Source: Noviherbaspirillum malthae (GTDB lineage: Bacteria; Pseudomonadota; Gammaproteobacteria; Burkholderiales; Burkholderiaceae_D). From it: a stretch of DNA of 64,000 bases. Under the pieces are notes generated by a model. It searched no databases and was not told where the DNA came from. It saw only the letters and a list, made by a program, of their open reading frames with translations. The translations under genes and the position numbers were made by a program. The DNA lies in the NCBI RefSeq assembly GCF_015352985.1, contig NZ_JACYXF010000028.1, forward strand, positions 1 to 64,000, given 5' to 3'. Shown in pieces: positions 43,308 through 53,031 of the stretch (position 1 is the stretch's first letter; each line of letters starts with the position of its first letter).

Positions 43308-44609
43308 ATGCCCATGACCAATGCTCAATGGTTCCTGCTGATCGGCTTGCTGATGCTTGCGCGAGGACTTGCCGCGACCACCATCATGCGGCTGCCGATC
43401 ACCTCGGCCATTTTCTACCTGAGCGTGGGCCTGCTGCTTGGTCCGACTTTCCTGAATCTGTTCCAGTTCAATCCCATCGAACAGGCGGGTGTGCTGGAAG
43501 TGGTCACCGAAATCGCGGTGCTGATCTCGCTCTTTTCCGCAGGCGTCAAGATGCCGGTGCCGCTGACGCTGAAACGCTGGGCCGCGCCGATCCGGATGGC
43601 ATGGATTTCCATGACGATCACGGTCGGGCTGATTGCCGCCTTCTGCTATTTCATCCTCGAACTGCCGCTGGGCGCCGGCATCCTGTTGGGCGCCATCCTT
43701 GCGCCGACCGATCCGGTGCTGGCGACCGATGTGCAGGTGCGGCATCCCGGAGACAAGGACCAGCTGCGCTTCGTGCTCACCTGCGAAGCCGGCATGAACG
43801 ACGGCAGCGCCTTTCCCTTCGTCATGCTCGGCCTCGGCCTGCTCGGGCTGCACGAGATCGGCGAATTCGGCATGGAATGGGTCCTGCGCGACGTGCTGTG
43901 GGCGACCGCCGGCGCCATCCTGATCGGCGCCGGCGGCGGCTCCCTGCTGGCGCGGCTGGGCTGGAAGCTGCGCGGCGGCGATCCGAAGCACGAGGTCCTC
44001 GACGACCTGGTGGGGCTCGGCCTGATCGCGGTGGTGTACGGCCTGAGCGTGTGGCTCAAGGCCTGGGGCTTTCTCGCGGTGTTCTTCGCCGGGGTGGCGC
44101 TGCGCCATACCGAGCTGGTGCTGGCCGGCGCGCCGCGTGACAAGCACGGCCTGCTGGAGCCGGACACGAAGCGCACCGAAGCAGCGAACGCCAACCCGCG
44201 CAAGGAACCGCCGCTCATCGTCAGCGCCGAGGCGCTGGTCTTCAAGGAGCATCTGGAACGCCTGTCCGAACTGATGCTGGTGCTGCTGCTCGGCGGCATG
44301 ATCGTGCTCGGCGCGTGGAGCTGGCGCGCCGCCGGCGTGGCGCTGTTCGTTTTCTGCATCGCGCGGCCGGTCAGCGTCTGGATCGGCATGCTGGGTTCGA
44401 GCACCTCGCACCGCCTGCGTCAGATTTCCGGCTGGTTCGGCGTCAGGGGCATCGGCTCCATTTATTATCTGATGTATGCGATACAGCACGGCCTGCCGGA
44501 AGAACTGGCGCGCGAGCTGACCCAGATCACGCTGACCGTCGTCATGCTGTCGATCTATGTGCACGGCATCAGCGTCAAGCCGCTGATGGATCGCTTCTGG
44601 CGACGATGA
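43308..44609 (+). CDS. CPA1-type sodium/proton antiporter
   Basis: A 433-residue inner-membrane antiporter with about 12 helices. The ion-site signature is LAPTDPVLATDVQVRHPGDK (T-D-P-V) and CEAGMNDGSAFPFVML (N-D). It exchanges Na+ or K+ for H+, supporting pH and salt balance. Starts at ATG 43308, or at 43314. A hydrophilic loop of about 30 residues around 280-310 is on the cytosolic side. Neighbours give no operon partner. Confidence 0.86.
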   Translation: MPMTNAQWFLLIGLLMLARGLAATTIMRLPITSAIFYLSVGLLLGPTFLNLFQFNPIEQAGVLEVVTEIAVLISLFSAGVKMPVPLTLKRWAAPIRMAWISMTITVGLIAAFCYFILELPLGAGILLGAILAPTDPVLATDVQVRHPGDKDQLRFVLTCEAGMNDGSAFPFVMLGLGLLGLHEIGEFGMEWVLRDVLWATAGAILIGAGGGSLLARLGWKLRGGDPKHEVLDDLVGLGLIAVVYGLSVWLKAWGFLAVFFAGVALRHTELVLAGAPRDKHGLLEPDTKRTEAANANPRKEPPLIVSAEALVFKEHLERLSELMLVLLLGGMIVLGAWSWRAAGVALFVFCIARPVSVWIGMLGSSTSHRLRQISGWFGVRGIGSIYYLMYAIQHGLPEELARELTQITLTVVMLSIYVHGISVKPLMDRFWRR

Positions 44610-44730
44610 CCGTCCGTGCGGCAACTTCGCACGAACGGGAACAGGAGCCAGGGCCTGTCATGCGCCGGCGCTCCCGGTGGAACGATGCGGAAGCGATGCA
44701 CTCTGCCGGCGCGTTGCAGGTATCGGTTGT

Positions 44731-44766
44731 ATTGCCCGAATTGCCCGAATTGCCCGAATTGCCCAG
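44731..44766 (+). repeat. 9-bp tandem repeat ATTGCCCGA upstream of the PBP gene
   Basis: Four units (44731-44739, 44740-44748, 44749-44757, and variant ATTGCCCAG 44758-44766), followed by ATTGCACC. In frame it would read Ile-Ala-Arg repeats. It lies 40-75 bases before the preferred PBP start, so it probably sits in the leader. Unit length is a multiple of three, so copy changes would not shift frame. Confidence 0.7.
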
Positions 44767-44805
44767 ATTGCACCTGAGTTCCCAACCAACGAATCGGAAG
44801 AACAT

Positions 44806-47226
44806 TTGCAAACAAACACGGCCAAGCCATCCAGACTCTCCCGCCTGCGGGCCTACTTCATGTCGCTGCTGCGGCGGACGATCGATTCCGCATTGCCGCC
44901 GCGCACGCGCATGCTCGCCGCCGTCAAGGCGCTCTTTCTGCTGGGCGGCGCAGCCTTCGTTCTGCTGCTGGCCTATGCGCTGCTGCTGATTCCCTTCACG
45001 CCCAGCATCGCCGACCTGCGCAAGGCAAGGCATGAGCAGCCCAGCGTGCTGATGTCTGCCGACGGCAAGCGCATCACGGTATTCAACCGCATCAACCGGG
45101 AATGGGTGCCGCTGAACCGGGTGTCGCCCCATGTCGTCAGCGCGCTGGTGGCCACCGAGGACCATCGCTTCTACCAGCACTTCGGCATCGAACCGCAGCG
45201 CATGGTGATTGGCGCATTGCGGGCGCTGATCGGCGACCCGGAAGGCGGCTCGACCATCACGCAGCAGCTGGCGCGCAACATGTACCCGAAGGAGATCGGG
45301 CGCCAGCCGCTGCTCAACCGCAAGATCATGGAAGTCATCACCGCGCTGAAGATCGAGCATGCGTATTCCAAGAAGGAGATCCTGGAAACCTATCTCAACA
45401 CGGTGCCCTTCCTGTACAACGCCTTCGGCATCGAGATGGCGGCGCGCACCTATTTCGACAAGCCGGCCAGCAAGCTCGGCCTGCTGGAAAGCGCCACCCT
45501 GGTCGGCATGCTCAAGGGCACCAGCTACTACAACCCGGTACTGAATCCGCAGAGGGCACTCAAGCGCAGGAATGTGGTGCTGTCGCAGATGGTCAAGCGC
45601 AACGTGATCACGCAAGCCAGTTTCGACTCCCTGAAGACGCGCCCCGTGGTGCTGGACTTCGAGCGCCAGCAGGAAGCGCTCGGACCGGCGCCGCATTTCG
45701 CCCTGCACCTGCGCAAGTGGCTCATCGAATGGGCCGACCGCAACGACTACAACATCTACCAGGACGGGCTGGTGGTGCACACCACCATCGACACGCGGCT
45801 GCAGGCGATGGCCAGCCGCGCCGTCGCGCGCCAGCTGGAACAGCTGCAGGCAGTGGCGGATGTGGAATGGGCATCGTCGTCCGACCGCCTGCTCTCGACC
45901 AGCGCCGATGCCTATGTCAGCCGCCGCCAGCGCACCCAGCCTTTCGCCTGGTTCTGGAGCAGCCGCGCGGAACTGCTCAATACCTTCATTCGCGAGTCGC
46001 CCAACTATGCCCGCCTGATCAATGCCGGCACGCCAGCAGACGAAGCGCTGGCCCAGCTGCGCGGCAATGCAGAATTCATTGCCCAGCTGAAGGCGCGCAA
46101 GACGCGGCTGGAAGCCGGCTTCATGGCCATCGACCCGGTCACCGCGCAGGTCAAGGCCTGGGTCGGCAGCCGCGACTTTGCGACCGACCAGTTCGACCAT
46201 GTGGGCGCAGCGCGCAGGCAGCCGGGCTCCACCTTCAAGCCTTTCGTCTATGGCGCCGCATTGGAGGAAGGCATGTCGCCCAACCGGAAGTTCATGGATG
46301 CGCCGATCGAGATGCGTCTGCCCGGCGGTGAAATCTGGCGTCCCGCCGACGTCACGCCGCCCACCCGCAAGCCGATGACGGCGCGAGAAGGCCTGATTTA
46401 TTCGAAGAACACCATCACCGCGCGCGTCATGCTGGAAGCGGGGCCGAGGCAGACCGCCGCGCTGGCACGCAAGATGGGCGTGGCGCAAAGCCCGCTCGAC
46501 CCGGTGCCCGCGCTTGCGCTCGGCACCAGCCCGGTCAGCCTGTTCGAGATGGTGACTTCCTATACCACGATTGCCGCCGGCGGCGAATACCGCCAGCCGC
46601 TGATGGTCACCCGCATCACCGACAAGGCCGGCAACGTGCTGGCCAGCTTCGACACCGATTCGAGGCGCGCCGTCTCGACCGACACCTCGGAGCAATTGAT
46701 CGACATGCTGCGCGGCGCGATCAACCAGGGCACGGGGCAGAATATCCGCACGCGCTTCGGCATCCGCGCCGACGTCGCCGGCAAGACGGGCACCACCCAG
46801 GACAATACCGACGGCTGGTTCATCCTGATGCACCCGCGCCTGGTCGCAGGCGCCTGGGTCGGCTTCAACGATGCGCGGGTCGCCATGCGCAGCAACCACT
46901 GGGGCCAGGGAGCGCACAATGCGCTGCCGGTGGTCGGCGATTTCTATCAGCAGGCGCTCGGCAGCCGGGTGGTCAGTCCGGCCGCGCAGTTCCCGCGTCC
47001 GAGCGAATCGGTGCTCGAGCGCGTCTGGGACTTCCTGAAGAACCTGTCCGGCCCGGATGACGACCCGGCGCCGCCTGCCGGCAAGGGCGATTCCGGCTCG
47101 CCGCTGGATGCGCTGCAGCGGACGATCGACCGCATGCGTGAAGTTGAACGGACTTATCATGCATGGCGCCAGGGCATCGATGACTTCATCGACCGTATCC
47201 GGCGCTGGTTGAATTTCCTCGGCTGA
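44806..47226 (+). CDS. Class A penicillin-binding protein (PBP1a-like bifunctional peptidoglycan synthase)
   Basis: A protein of about 806 residues. A membrane helix (about 40-62) is followed by a GT51 transglycosylase domain (ATEDHRFYQHFGIEPQ with catalytic Glu, EGGSTITQQLARN, NTVPFLYNAFGIE). The transpeptidase domain has SxxK in RQPGSTFKPFVYG, SxN in YSKNTITARV and KTGTTQDNTDGW. It polymerises and cross-links peptidoglycan in the periplasm. No ATG with a ribosome site is near; TTG at 44806 has GGAAG at 44796-44800. The longer ATG start at 44677 would put tandem IAR repeats in the N-terminus. Downstream gene is convergent. mrcA identity is not certain. Confidence 0.88.
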   Translation: MQTNTAKPSRLSRLRAYFMSLLRRTIDSALPPRTRMLAAVKALFLLGGAAFVLLLAYALLLIPFTPSIADLRKARHEQPSVLMSADGKRITVFNRINREWVPLNRVSPHVVSALVATEDHRFYQHFGIEPQRMVIGALRALIGDPEGGSTITQQLARNMYPKEIGRQPLLNRKIMEVITALKIEHAYSKKEILETYLNTVPFLYNAFGIEMAARTYFDKPASKLGLLESATLVGMLKGTSYYNPVLNPQRALKRRNVVLSQMVKRNVITQASFDSLKTRPVVLDFERQQEALGPAPHFALHLRKWLIEWADRNDYNIYQDGLVVHTTIDTRLQAMASRAVARQLEQLQAVADVEWASSSDRLLSTSADAYVSRRQRTQPFAWFWSSRAELLNTFIRESPNYARLINAGTPADEALAQLRGNAEFIAQLKARKTRLEAGFMAIDPVTAQVKAWVGSRDFATDQFDHVGAARRQPGSTFKPFVYGAALEEGMSPNRKFMDAPIEMRLPGGEIWRPADVTPPTRKPMTAREGLIYSKNTITARVMLEAGPRQTAALARKMGVAQSPLDPVPALALGTSPVSLFEMVTSYTTIAAGGEYRQPLMVTRITDKAGNVLASFDTDSRRAVSTDTSEQLIDMLRGAINQGTGQNIRTRFGIRADVAGKTGTTQDNTDGWFILMHPRLVAGAWVGFNDARVAMRSNHWGQGAHNALPVVGDFYQQALGSRVVSPAAQFPRPSESVLERVWDFLKNLSGPDDDPAPPAGKGDSGSPLDALQRTIDRMREVERTYHAWRQGIDDFIDRIRRWLNFLG

Positions 47227-47245
47227 TGTCAGCAGCGGCTGCAGA

Positions 47246-47629
47246 TCACGTCTGCAGCAGCCGCTGCACCACGTCGACGCCGATGCCGTTGGGATCGACC
47301 ACCACGAAATGACGGTCGCCCCATGGCTCGTCGCGCAGCTCGACTTCGATCGGCACGCCCATTTTCCTGATGCGCTCATACTCGGCCTGCGCATCCGCGA
47401 CGTCGACCGCGATCCACATGCCCTGCCCCTGGAACGCCGGGCGGAATACCCTGGCCTGCGATTCCAGCCCCGGCTTCATGAAGCCGATTTCGCTGTGGCC
47501 GACCTGCAGCAGTGCAACCCAACCGCCCTCGCCCTCGTAGATCACTTCGCAGCCGAACAGGCGCACATAGAAGTCTTTCGATTCCGCGACCTTTTCCGTC
47601 ACCACGCCGCACCACAATTTCATTTCCAT
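47246..47629 (-). CDS. VOC-superfamily protein coupled to an AraC regulator
   Basis: A 127-residue VOC protein. MEMKLWCGVVTEKVAESKDF opens it; WVALLQVGHSEIGFMKPG, GMWIAVDVADAQAEYERI and DRHFVVVDPNGIGVDVVQ follow the fold. It is unlike the two ECF42-linked VOC proteins. GGGAG lies just before ATG at 47629, which overlaps the AraC stop by 10 bases. The overlap implies coupled expression with its regulator. Function unknown; glyoxalase or resistance roles are possible. Confidence 0.84.
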   Translation of the reverse strand: MEMKLWCGVVTEKVAESKDFYVRLFGCEVIYEGEGGWVALLQVGHSEIGFMKPGLESQARVFRPAFQGQGMWIAVDVADAQAEYERIRKMGVPIEVELRDEPWGDRHFVVVDPNGIGVDVVQRLLQT

Positions 47630-48480
47630 TCTCCCGGATGAGTTGAACATGCAGGCGTATTGTCGGGAGGCGGTGCAGCGGCGTCTTGAACAAATGCGAC
47701 ATTCCCGCGCACGAATGCCGACGGCGCCATGCCGGCCAGACGGCGGAAGTCGCGGTTCATGTGGCTCTGGTCGGCATAGCCGCAGGCGTGGGCGATGTCG
47801 GCCAGCGTCATGCGCGCCGCTGGCGCTTGCCGGATCAGGCGTCCGGCGCAATGGAACCTGACGATCGAGGAAAACAGCTTGGGTGCGATGCCGACGGTGT
47901 CGAGGAACACGCGTTCGAACTGGCGCCGCCCGGTGCCGAAGGCATCGGCCGCGTCCTCGATACTCAACATGCCGCGCGATGCCGCAATCAGGGCAACAGC
48001 GGAATCGATTCTTGCCGGCAAAGGCTGTACCGAGGCCGCATGCGCCAGCAGAACGGCGTCGAAACTGGCAAAGATATCCGCGCTGCCGACATGCCAGGCG
48101 ACGCGGTCAAGACAGAAAGGAAGCAGGCCGGTGGCCGATTCGCAGCGGTCGGTCAGTTCCCTTGCCGCCGCCTTCAGAAAATGGCGGCCCTGTCCCGGCT
48201 TGAATCGGACGCCGGCATAATGCGCGCCCTGCTCGAGAGCGATGCTCAGGGACGATGTCGTCGTGCCGTAGACCCGGACTGTCCAGTCCGAATCGCTCTC
48301 AGGTCCTTGCCGGACCACAAGGTCGATCGCGCCATCGGGCAAGATCGCATGGGCGGGAGAGTCGTTGTCGAGACTCAGCCAGTAATGGTCGATCCAGGTG
48401 CGCAGCGGCGCGGCCGGCAACGCGCAGCGTACCGATGTCTCTGCGGATAAAGCGACGATTGGAGAGCTTGTCGGAACCAT
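47620..48480 (-). CDS. AraC-family transcriptional regulator
   Basis: A 286-residue regulator. An N-terminal sensor (about 1-170) with WIDHYWLSLDNDSPAHAILP and GVRFKPGQGRHF resembles DUF6597-type AraC proteins. Two helix-turn-helix motifs follow, with MLSIEDAADAFGTGRRQFER and ADIAHACGYADQSHMNRDFR. The frame is open to 48618, but ATG at 48480 fits. It overlaps the VOC gene downstream and follows a LysR gene by 40 bases on the same strand. It probably controls the VOC gene. Confidence 0.86.
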   Translation of the reverse strand: MVPTSSPIVALSAETSVRCALPAAPLRTWIDHYWLSLDNDSPAHAILPDGAIDLVVRQGPESDSDWTVRVYGTTTSSLSIALEQGAHYAGVRFKPGQGRHFLKAAARELTDRCESATGLLPFCLDRVAWHVGSADIFASFDAVLLAHAASVQPLPARIDSAVALIAASRGMLSIEDAADAFGTGRRQFERVFLDTVGIAPKLFSSIVRFHCAGRLIRQAPAARMTLADIAHACGYADQSHMNRDFRRLAGMAPSAFVRGNVAFVQDAAAPPPDNTPACSTHPGEWK

Positions 48481-48520
48481 CGAAGTCCTGGCTGATGACG
48501 GGCGCGTGCCGTGACGGACT

Positions 48521-49444
48521 CTAACGCGACTTGACTTGTGCCGGCAAGCTTGAGGACAGGAAATCCAGAAAGGTTCTCGTCTTCGGCAGCATGCGGCGGT
48601 CCGGCAGCCAGATCGCATACGCCTTGTCGCCGAAGAGCGGCTCCGGTTTCCACTTCGGCAGCAGCTCCACTGCGCGCCGGCTTTTCAAGTCGTCCTCCAC
48701 CACGAAATCCGGCAATAGTGCGATGCCTGCGCCATCGAGCATTGCGCGTCGCAATGCCTCGCTGTTATTCACCAGCATGTTGCCCGATACCTCGACGCTC
48801 TGTGTTTCGGCACCGCGGCGAAAACGCCAGCGCCGGCTTGTTTCCCCTTCCCCATAGCGCAGGCAATTGAAACCGGTCAGGTCTTTCGGCAGCTTGGGCA
48901 GGCTGCGCGGGGCAATGCTCCCGGCTGCAGCGCATAGCAGGTAGCGGATGGGGACCAGTTCTCTTGCGATGACGTCGTTGGGGAGCACCCGGTTCAGGCG
49001 TATTGCAACATCGAAGCCTTCTTCGGCAAGATCGACCTCACGGTCGAGCAGCACCAGCTGCACCTGCACGCCCGGCTGCAGCTTCAGATATTCCTGCACC
49101 AGCGGCCCGATGCATCGCTGGCCGAAGGTCAGCGGCGCGCTGACCCGGAGCAGGCCGACCGCCTGCGCACCGAGTTCGCCGACCCTTGCCTCGGCATCGC
49201 GGCACAGGGCAATCGCATGCAGTGCGCGTTCATAGACCAGCTCGCCTGCGTCCGTCAGGCTTACGCTGCGGGTCGTGCGGCGCAGCAGCTGTGCGTTCAT
49301 CAGCTGCTCGAGGCGGGCAACCTGCTTGCTGACGGCAGACTTCGTCGTGCCCAGCGCACGTGCGGCAGCGGAAAAACTTCTCAGCTCGGCTACGCGCGCG
49401 AATACTGCGATGCAGGCCATTTGCTCGGGCAGGCGGTCAGTCAT
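48521..49444 (-). CDS. LysR-family transcriptional regulator, divergent from a quinone oxidoreductase-like gene
   Basis: A 307-residue LysR protein. Its winged helix shows FSAAARALGTTKSAVSKQVA and LLRRTTRSVSLTDAGE, typical of the large DhpR/AaeR-like branch. The effector domain has the DVAIRLNRVLPNDVIARELV element. ATG at 49444 has GAGG about 9 bases before it. It is divergent from the dehydrogenase gene at 49566 with 121 bases between, so it likely regulates it, possibly in response to a quinone or electrophile. Confidence 0.88.
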   Translation of the reverse strand: MTDRLPEQMACIAVFARVAELRSFSAAARALGTTKSAVSKQVARLEQLMNAQLLRRTTRSVSLTDAGELVYERALHAIALCRDAEARVGELGAQAVGLLRVSAPLTFGQRCIGPLVQEYLKLQPGVQVQLVLLDREVDLAEEGFDVAIRLNRVLPNDVIARELVPIRYLLCAAAGSIAPRSLPKLPKDLTGFNCLRYGEGETSRRWRFRRGAETQSVEVSGNMLVNNSEALRRAMLDGAGIALLPDFVVEDDLKSRRAVELLPKWKPEPLFGDKAYAIWLPDRRMLPKTRTFLDFLSSSLPAQVKSR

Positions 49445-49565
49445 GATTGTCAACCTCAGGAAACAATGTGTAGCGCATTCCATGGATTGTATCCCGATGC
49501 AGCGAAGCCAATAATGAGCGCCATCCGTACTCGTACTTCACCATCCCATTTGCTCCGGAGCTGCC

Positions 49566-50576
49566 ATGAAAGCCATTGAACTCGTTTCCTTTTCCCGCGA
49601 CGGTCTGCATCACGTCGACCGCAACATGCCGCCGGCGCCCGGCGAGGGCGAACTGCTGGTGCAGATCGAAGCGGCAGCGCTGAACTACCGCGATATCGAA
49701 ATTGCCCAGGGAAGATACGGCATGCCTGTCAGCCTGCCGCTGGTACCGATGTCCGATGCGGTGGGGATCGTTCGCGAGACCGGCAAGGGAGTGAACGGCT
49801 TTCGGGCCGGCGACCGCGTCAATCCCCAGTTCTTTCCCGACTGGCGGAGCGGACCGTTTGAGGCCGGCTACTTCAGCCGCCAGCTCGGCGGCACCATCGA
49901 CGGCGTGCTGCAGGAATTCATGATCATCCCCGCACTTTCCGCTGTTCATGCACCCCGACATCTCGCGGCAGAAGCCGCGGCGCTGCCCGTTGCCGCGCTC
50001 ACCGCCTGGTCGGCACTGACCGAAGCGCGAGTGCTGCCGGGCCAGACGGTGCTGCTGATCGGTACCGGCGGCGTGTCGCTCGCTGCGCTGCAGATCGCGC
50101 GCATGTTCGGCGCCGAAACCATCGTTGTATCGTCAAGCGACAGCCGGCTGGAGCAGGCGCGCCTGCACGGCGCGGCGCATGGCATCAACTACCGGGAGCA
50201 TCCCTGCTGGAGCGAACAGGTCATGGAAATCACCAGGGGCCGAGGTGCGGACGTAGTGGTGGAAACCGGCGGCGAAAAAACCTTGCCGCAGTCGGTGCGC
50301 AGCCTGCGCACCGGCGGCCGCATCGCCGTGGTCGGCTATGTGACCGGAGCGCGCTTCGATATCGACCTGCGAGAAGTCTTCATCGGCAAGCGCGCTCAGC
50401 TGCTCGGCCATACCGTCGGCTCGGGCAGCCAGTTCGAAGCGATGAACCGCGCCTTCGAAGCCAGCGGCGCGGTACCGGTCATCGACAGCCGCTTCGCATT
50501 GCACGATGCCCGCGCCGCCTATGAACGCATGGCGTCCGGTACGGCTTTCGGCAAGGTATTGGTGATGCTCGCCTGA
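49566..50576 (+). CDS. Zinc-independent MDR oxidoreductase (NADPH:quinone reductase-like)
   Basis: A 336-residue medium-chain dehydrogenase. It has the GroES-like half (ALNYRDIEIAQGRYGMPV) and Rossmann half (LLIGTGGVSLAALQIARMFG, GADVVVETGGEKTL). The catalytic and structural zinc Cys/His residues of alcohol dehydrogenases are absent, which places it among quinone reductase or enoyl reductase-like NADPH enzymes. Divergent LysR regulator at 48521. The actual electron acceptor is not known. Confidence 0.86.
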   Translation: MKAIELVSFSRDGLHHVDRNMPPAPGEGELLVQIEAAALNYRDIEIAQGRYGMPVSLPLVPMSDAVGIVRETGKGVNGFRAGDRVNPQFFPDWRSGPFEAGYFSRQLGGTIDGVLQEFMIIPALSAVHAPRHLAAEAAALPVAALTAWSALTEARVLPGQTVLLIGTGGVSLAALQIARMFGAETIVVSSSDSRLEQARLHGAAHGINYREHPCWSEQVMEITRGRGADVVVETGGEKTLPQSVRSLRTGGRIAVVGYVTGARFDIDLREVFIGKRAQLLGHTVGSGSQFEAMNRAFEASGAVPVIDSRFALHDARAAYERMASGTAFGKVLVMLA

Positions 50577-50596
50577 AGGCGTTCGGCAGGCGGAGC

Positions 50597-52918
50597 TTAC
50601 GCAAACCCTGCCAGCACCCGGGCCAGCGTTGCGGTATCCACCGGCTTGACCAGATGATGATCGAAGCCGGCCAGCAGGGCTTTCTGCCTGTCCTGCTCCT
50701 GCCCGTAGCCGGTAATGGCGATCAGCCTGGCGCCGGAAGTGCCCTCCTCCGCCTTCAGGAGCTGCGCCAGTGCATAGCCGTCGATCTCCGGCAGGCCGAT
50801 GTCCAGAACGCAGACGTCGAAATGCTCGCTGCGGGCGCGCTCCAGCGCCTTGCCGGAGACATGTTCCACCTGCACTTCGTGGCCGGAAGCCTTCAGGTAC
50901 ATGGACAGCATCGCCGCGGCATCGGCGTTGTCGTCGACGATCAGTATCCTGAGCCGCCTCGCGGAAAGATCCGGTGGGAAATCGCGATGCTCCTCCGCTG
51001 CCTCCCACTCGCTTGCGGCGCTCGGCAGCGTCACGATGAATTCGCTGCCCTTGCCCAGGCCGGCGCTGCTGCAGCGGACGTCTCCGCCATGCAGTTCCAC
51101 CAGGCTCTTCACCAGCGCCAGGCCGATTCCCAGCCCGCCCTGGGCACGGTCGGGACTGCGCTGGGCCTGCGTGAACAGTTCGAAAATCCGCGACTGCAGA
51201 TCCGGCGTGATGCCGATGCCGTTATCCCTGACGTGCAGGGAAATCCGTCCCTCGCTCAAGGTCATGCCGAGATGGAGCATGCCGTTTGCGGGCGTGTATT
51301 TCGCCGCATTGTTGAGCAGGTTGGTCAGCACCTGCACCAGCCGCTTCTGGTCTCCCAGTACGTGGACCGGCTTGTCAGGCAGGTCGACGGACAGCTGATG
51401 CCCCTTCGCGGTCACGAGCGGCATCACCTGTTCGGTCGCGCCGGAAACGACGAGCTTGAGGTCCAGCGGCTTTCTCTCGATGTTGACCAGACCGCGCGTA
51501 ACGCGCGATACGTCGAGCAGATCGTCCACCAGGCTCGTCATGTGCCGCACCTGGCGGTTGATCACTTGGCTGGTGCGCCGGATGTGCGCGGGATCGAGCT
51601 GCGCCATTTCCATCAGTTCGGCGGCGGCGCTGATCGGCGCCAGGGGATTGCGCAGCTCATGGGCGAGCATGGCAAGAAACTCGTCCTTGAGGCGGTCTGC
51701 TTCGCGCAGTGCATCCTCGGCCAGCTTCTGGTCGTGAATGTCGGTGCAGGTTCCCATCCAGCGAATGATTTTTCCGGCCTCGTCCCGTACCGGCAAGGCG
51801 CGCCCCAGCGCCCAGCGGTACTGCCCGGAGCGATGGCGCAGGCGGTATCGCACTTCGTAGGGTTCGCCGGTCTTGAGGCTGTGCTCCCATACCTGCCAGG
51901 TGGCGTCCTGGTCTTCGGGGTGCACAACGTTTTCCCAGTCCTCGCCGTCGGTGGAGCCGACCGGCACGCCGGTGAAGTCGTACCATCGCTGGTTGTAGTA
52001 CTCGTGGTAGCCATCGCCCCGCGTGGACCAGACCATCTGCGGCATGGCATCGGTGATCGTGCGGAACCGCGCTTCACTCTCGCGCAGCGCTTCTTCCTGC
52101 TGCTTGCGCGGCGAGATGTCGGTATTGGCGCCTATCCATTCCTTGACCGAACCATCGGCGTTGAGCACCGGCACCGCCTTTGCCGAAGTCCAGCAATAAC
52201 GGCCGTCGGCGCGGCGCAGACGGTATTCGGTTTCGTACACGGTCCTGTTGCCTATGCTTTCCCGGAACACCTTCGCCGCATGCGCGCGGTCGTCCGGATG
52301 CACGGCATCAAGCCAGCCGCTGTTGAGCCACTGTTCGGCGCTCTGGCCGGTAAAGGCGCGCCAGGACGGCGAGTCTTCGATCGCCAGGCCTTCTGCGGTC
52401 GTCGTCCAGACCATGATGCTGGTGGCCATCACCAGCGAGCGGAATCTTTCCTCGCTCGCGCGCAGCATGCGCTGCGACTCGACCTGCTCGGTGATGTCCT
52501 CGTGCATCAGGATGACTTCCTGAACGCGTCCCCGCGAATCCTTCAATGGATGCGCCACGGCGGTGACCCATCGCGGGCGGCCGAATTCTCCCATTTCGAC
52601 CGGGTTGTAATAAATCGCCGGGAGCTTCACCGATTCGCCGGCAAATGCGCGCTCGAGGCAGGGGGTGATGCCGTTTGCACGAAGCTGCGGGTCGGTCAGC
52701 ACGTTGTATTCCGTGCCCAGCACGAACTCCTTCAAGCCCGGCCGGTTCGGTATTTCCCAGAGCGCCTCCCAGGCCTTGTTTACCTGGATCGTCCTGCCGC
52801 TGGCGTCCAGCAGTTGTATGCTGGTGGGCGTCTGATCGAACAGCGCCTGGAACCGGTATTCGGGACCGAATGCCTTTTCCGGTGACTCGCCCACGGTTTC
52901 TTCTTGCGATTGCGCCAT
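50597..52918 (-). CDS. Hybrid sensor histidine kinase with three PAS domains and a C-terminal receiver
   Basis: A 773-residue cytosolic protein with no membrane helix. Three PAS/PAC modules (about 30-150, 160-280 and 285-405) are followed by HisKA (H420 in AMLAHELRNPLAP), HATPase with DNGIGITPDLQSRIFELFTQ and GGLGIGLALVKSLV, and a receiver with D706 (VCVLDIGLPEIDGYAL). The PAS modules sense cytosolic ligands or redox. Phosphate can pass to the internal receiver and beyond. Other in-frame starts exist upstream (52966, 52987); 52918 is preferred. No output regulator adjoins; the receiver protein at 39206 is one candidate. Confidence 0.9.
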   Translation of the reverse strand: MAQSQEETVGESPEKAFGPEYRFQALFDQTPTSIQLLDASGRTIQVNKAWEALWEIPNRPGLKEFVLGTEYNVLTDPQLRANGITPCLERAFAGESVKLPAIYYNPVEMGEFGRPRWVTAVAHPLKDSRGRVQEVILMHEDITEQVESQRMLRASEERFRSLVMATSIMVWTTTAEGLAIEDSPSWRAFTGQSAEQWLNSGWLDAVHPDDRAHAAKVFRESIGNRTVYETEYRLRRADGRYCWTSAKAVPVLNADGSVKEWIGANTDISPRKQQEEALRESEARFRTITDAMPQMVWSTRGDGYHEYYNQRWYDFTGVPVGSTDGEDWENVVHPEDQDATWQVWEHSLKTGEPYEVRYRLRHRSGQYRWALGRALPVRDEAGKIIRWMGTCTDIHDQKLAEDALREADRLKDEFLAMLAHELRNPLAPISAAAELMEMAQLDPAHIRRTSQVINRQVRHMTSLVDDLLDVSRVTRGLVNIERKPLDLKLVVSGATEQVMPLVTAKGHQLSVDLPDKPVHVLGDQKRLVQVLTNLLNNAAKYTPANGMLHLGMTLSEGRISLHVRDNGIGITPDLQSRIFELFTQAQRSPDRAQGGLGIGLALVKSLVELHGGDVRCSSAGLGKGSEFIVTLPSAASEWEAAEEHRDFPPDLSARRLRILIVDDNADAAAMLSMYLKASGHEVQVEHVSGKALERARSEHFDVCVLDIGLPEIDGYALAQLLKAEEGTSGARLIAITGYGQEQDRQKALLAGFDHHLVKPVDTATLARVLAGFA

Positions 52919-53031
52919 AAGATCCATGCCGGTTTGATTGATTGCACCAGTGCAGAGCAGGTGCATGAAACCGCCAAAGTATAGCAATGACGCCCCGGCG
53001 GCATTCGGAAGACTGGTAGACCTGGCTATCT

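Noticed and set aside
44575-47394. 939-codon minus-strand frame opposite the PBP gene
   Set aside because: Antisense shadow of a high-GC gene; no domain resemblance, and the plus strand encodes a complete PBP.
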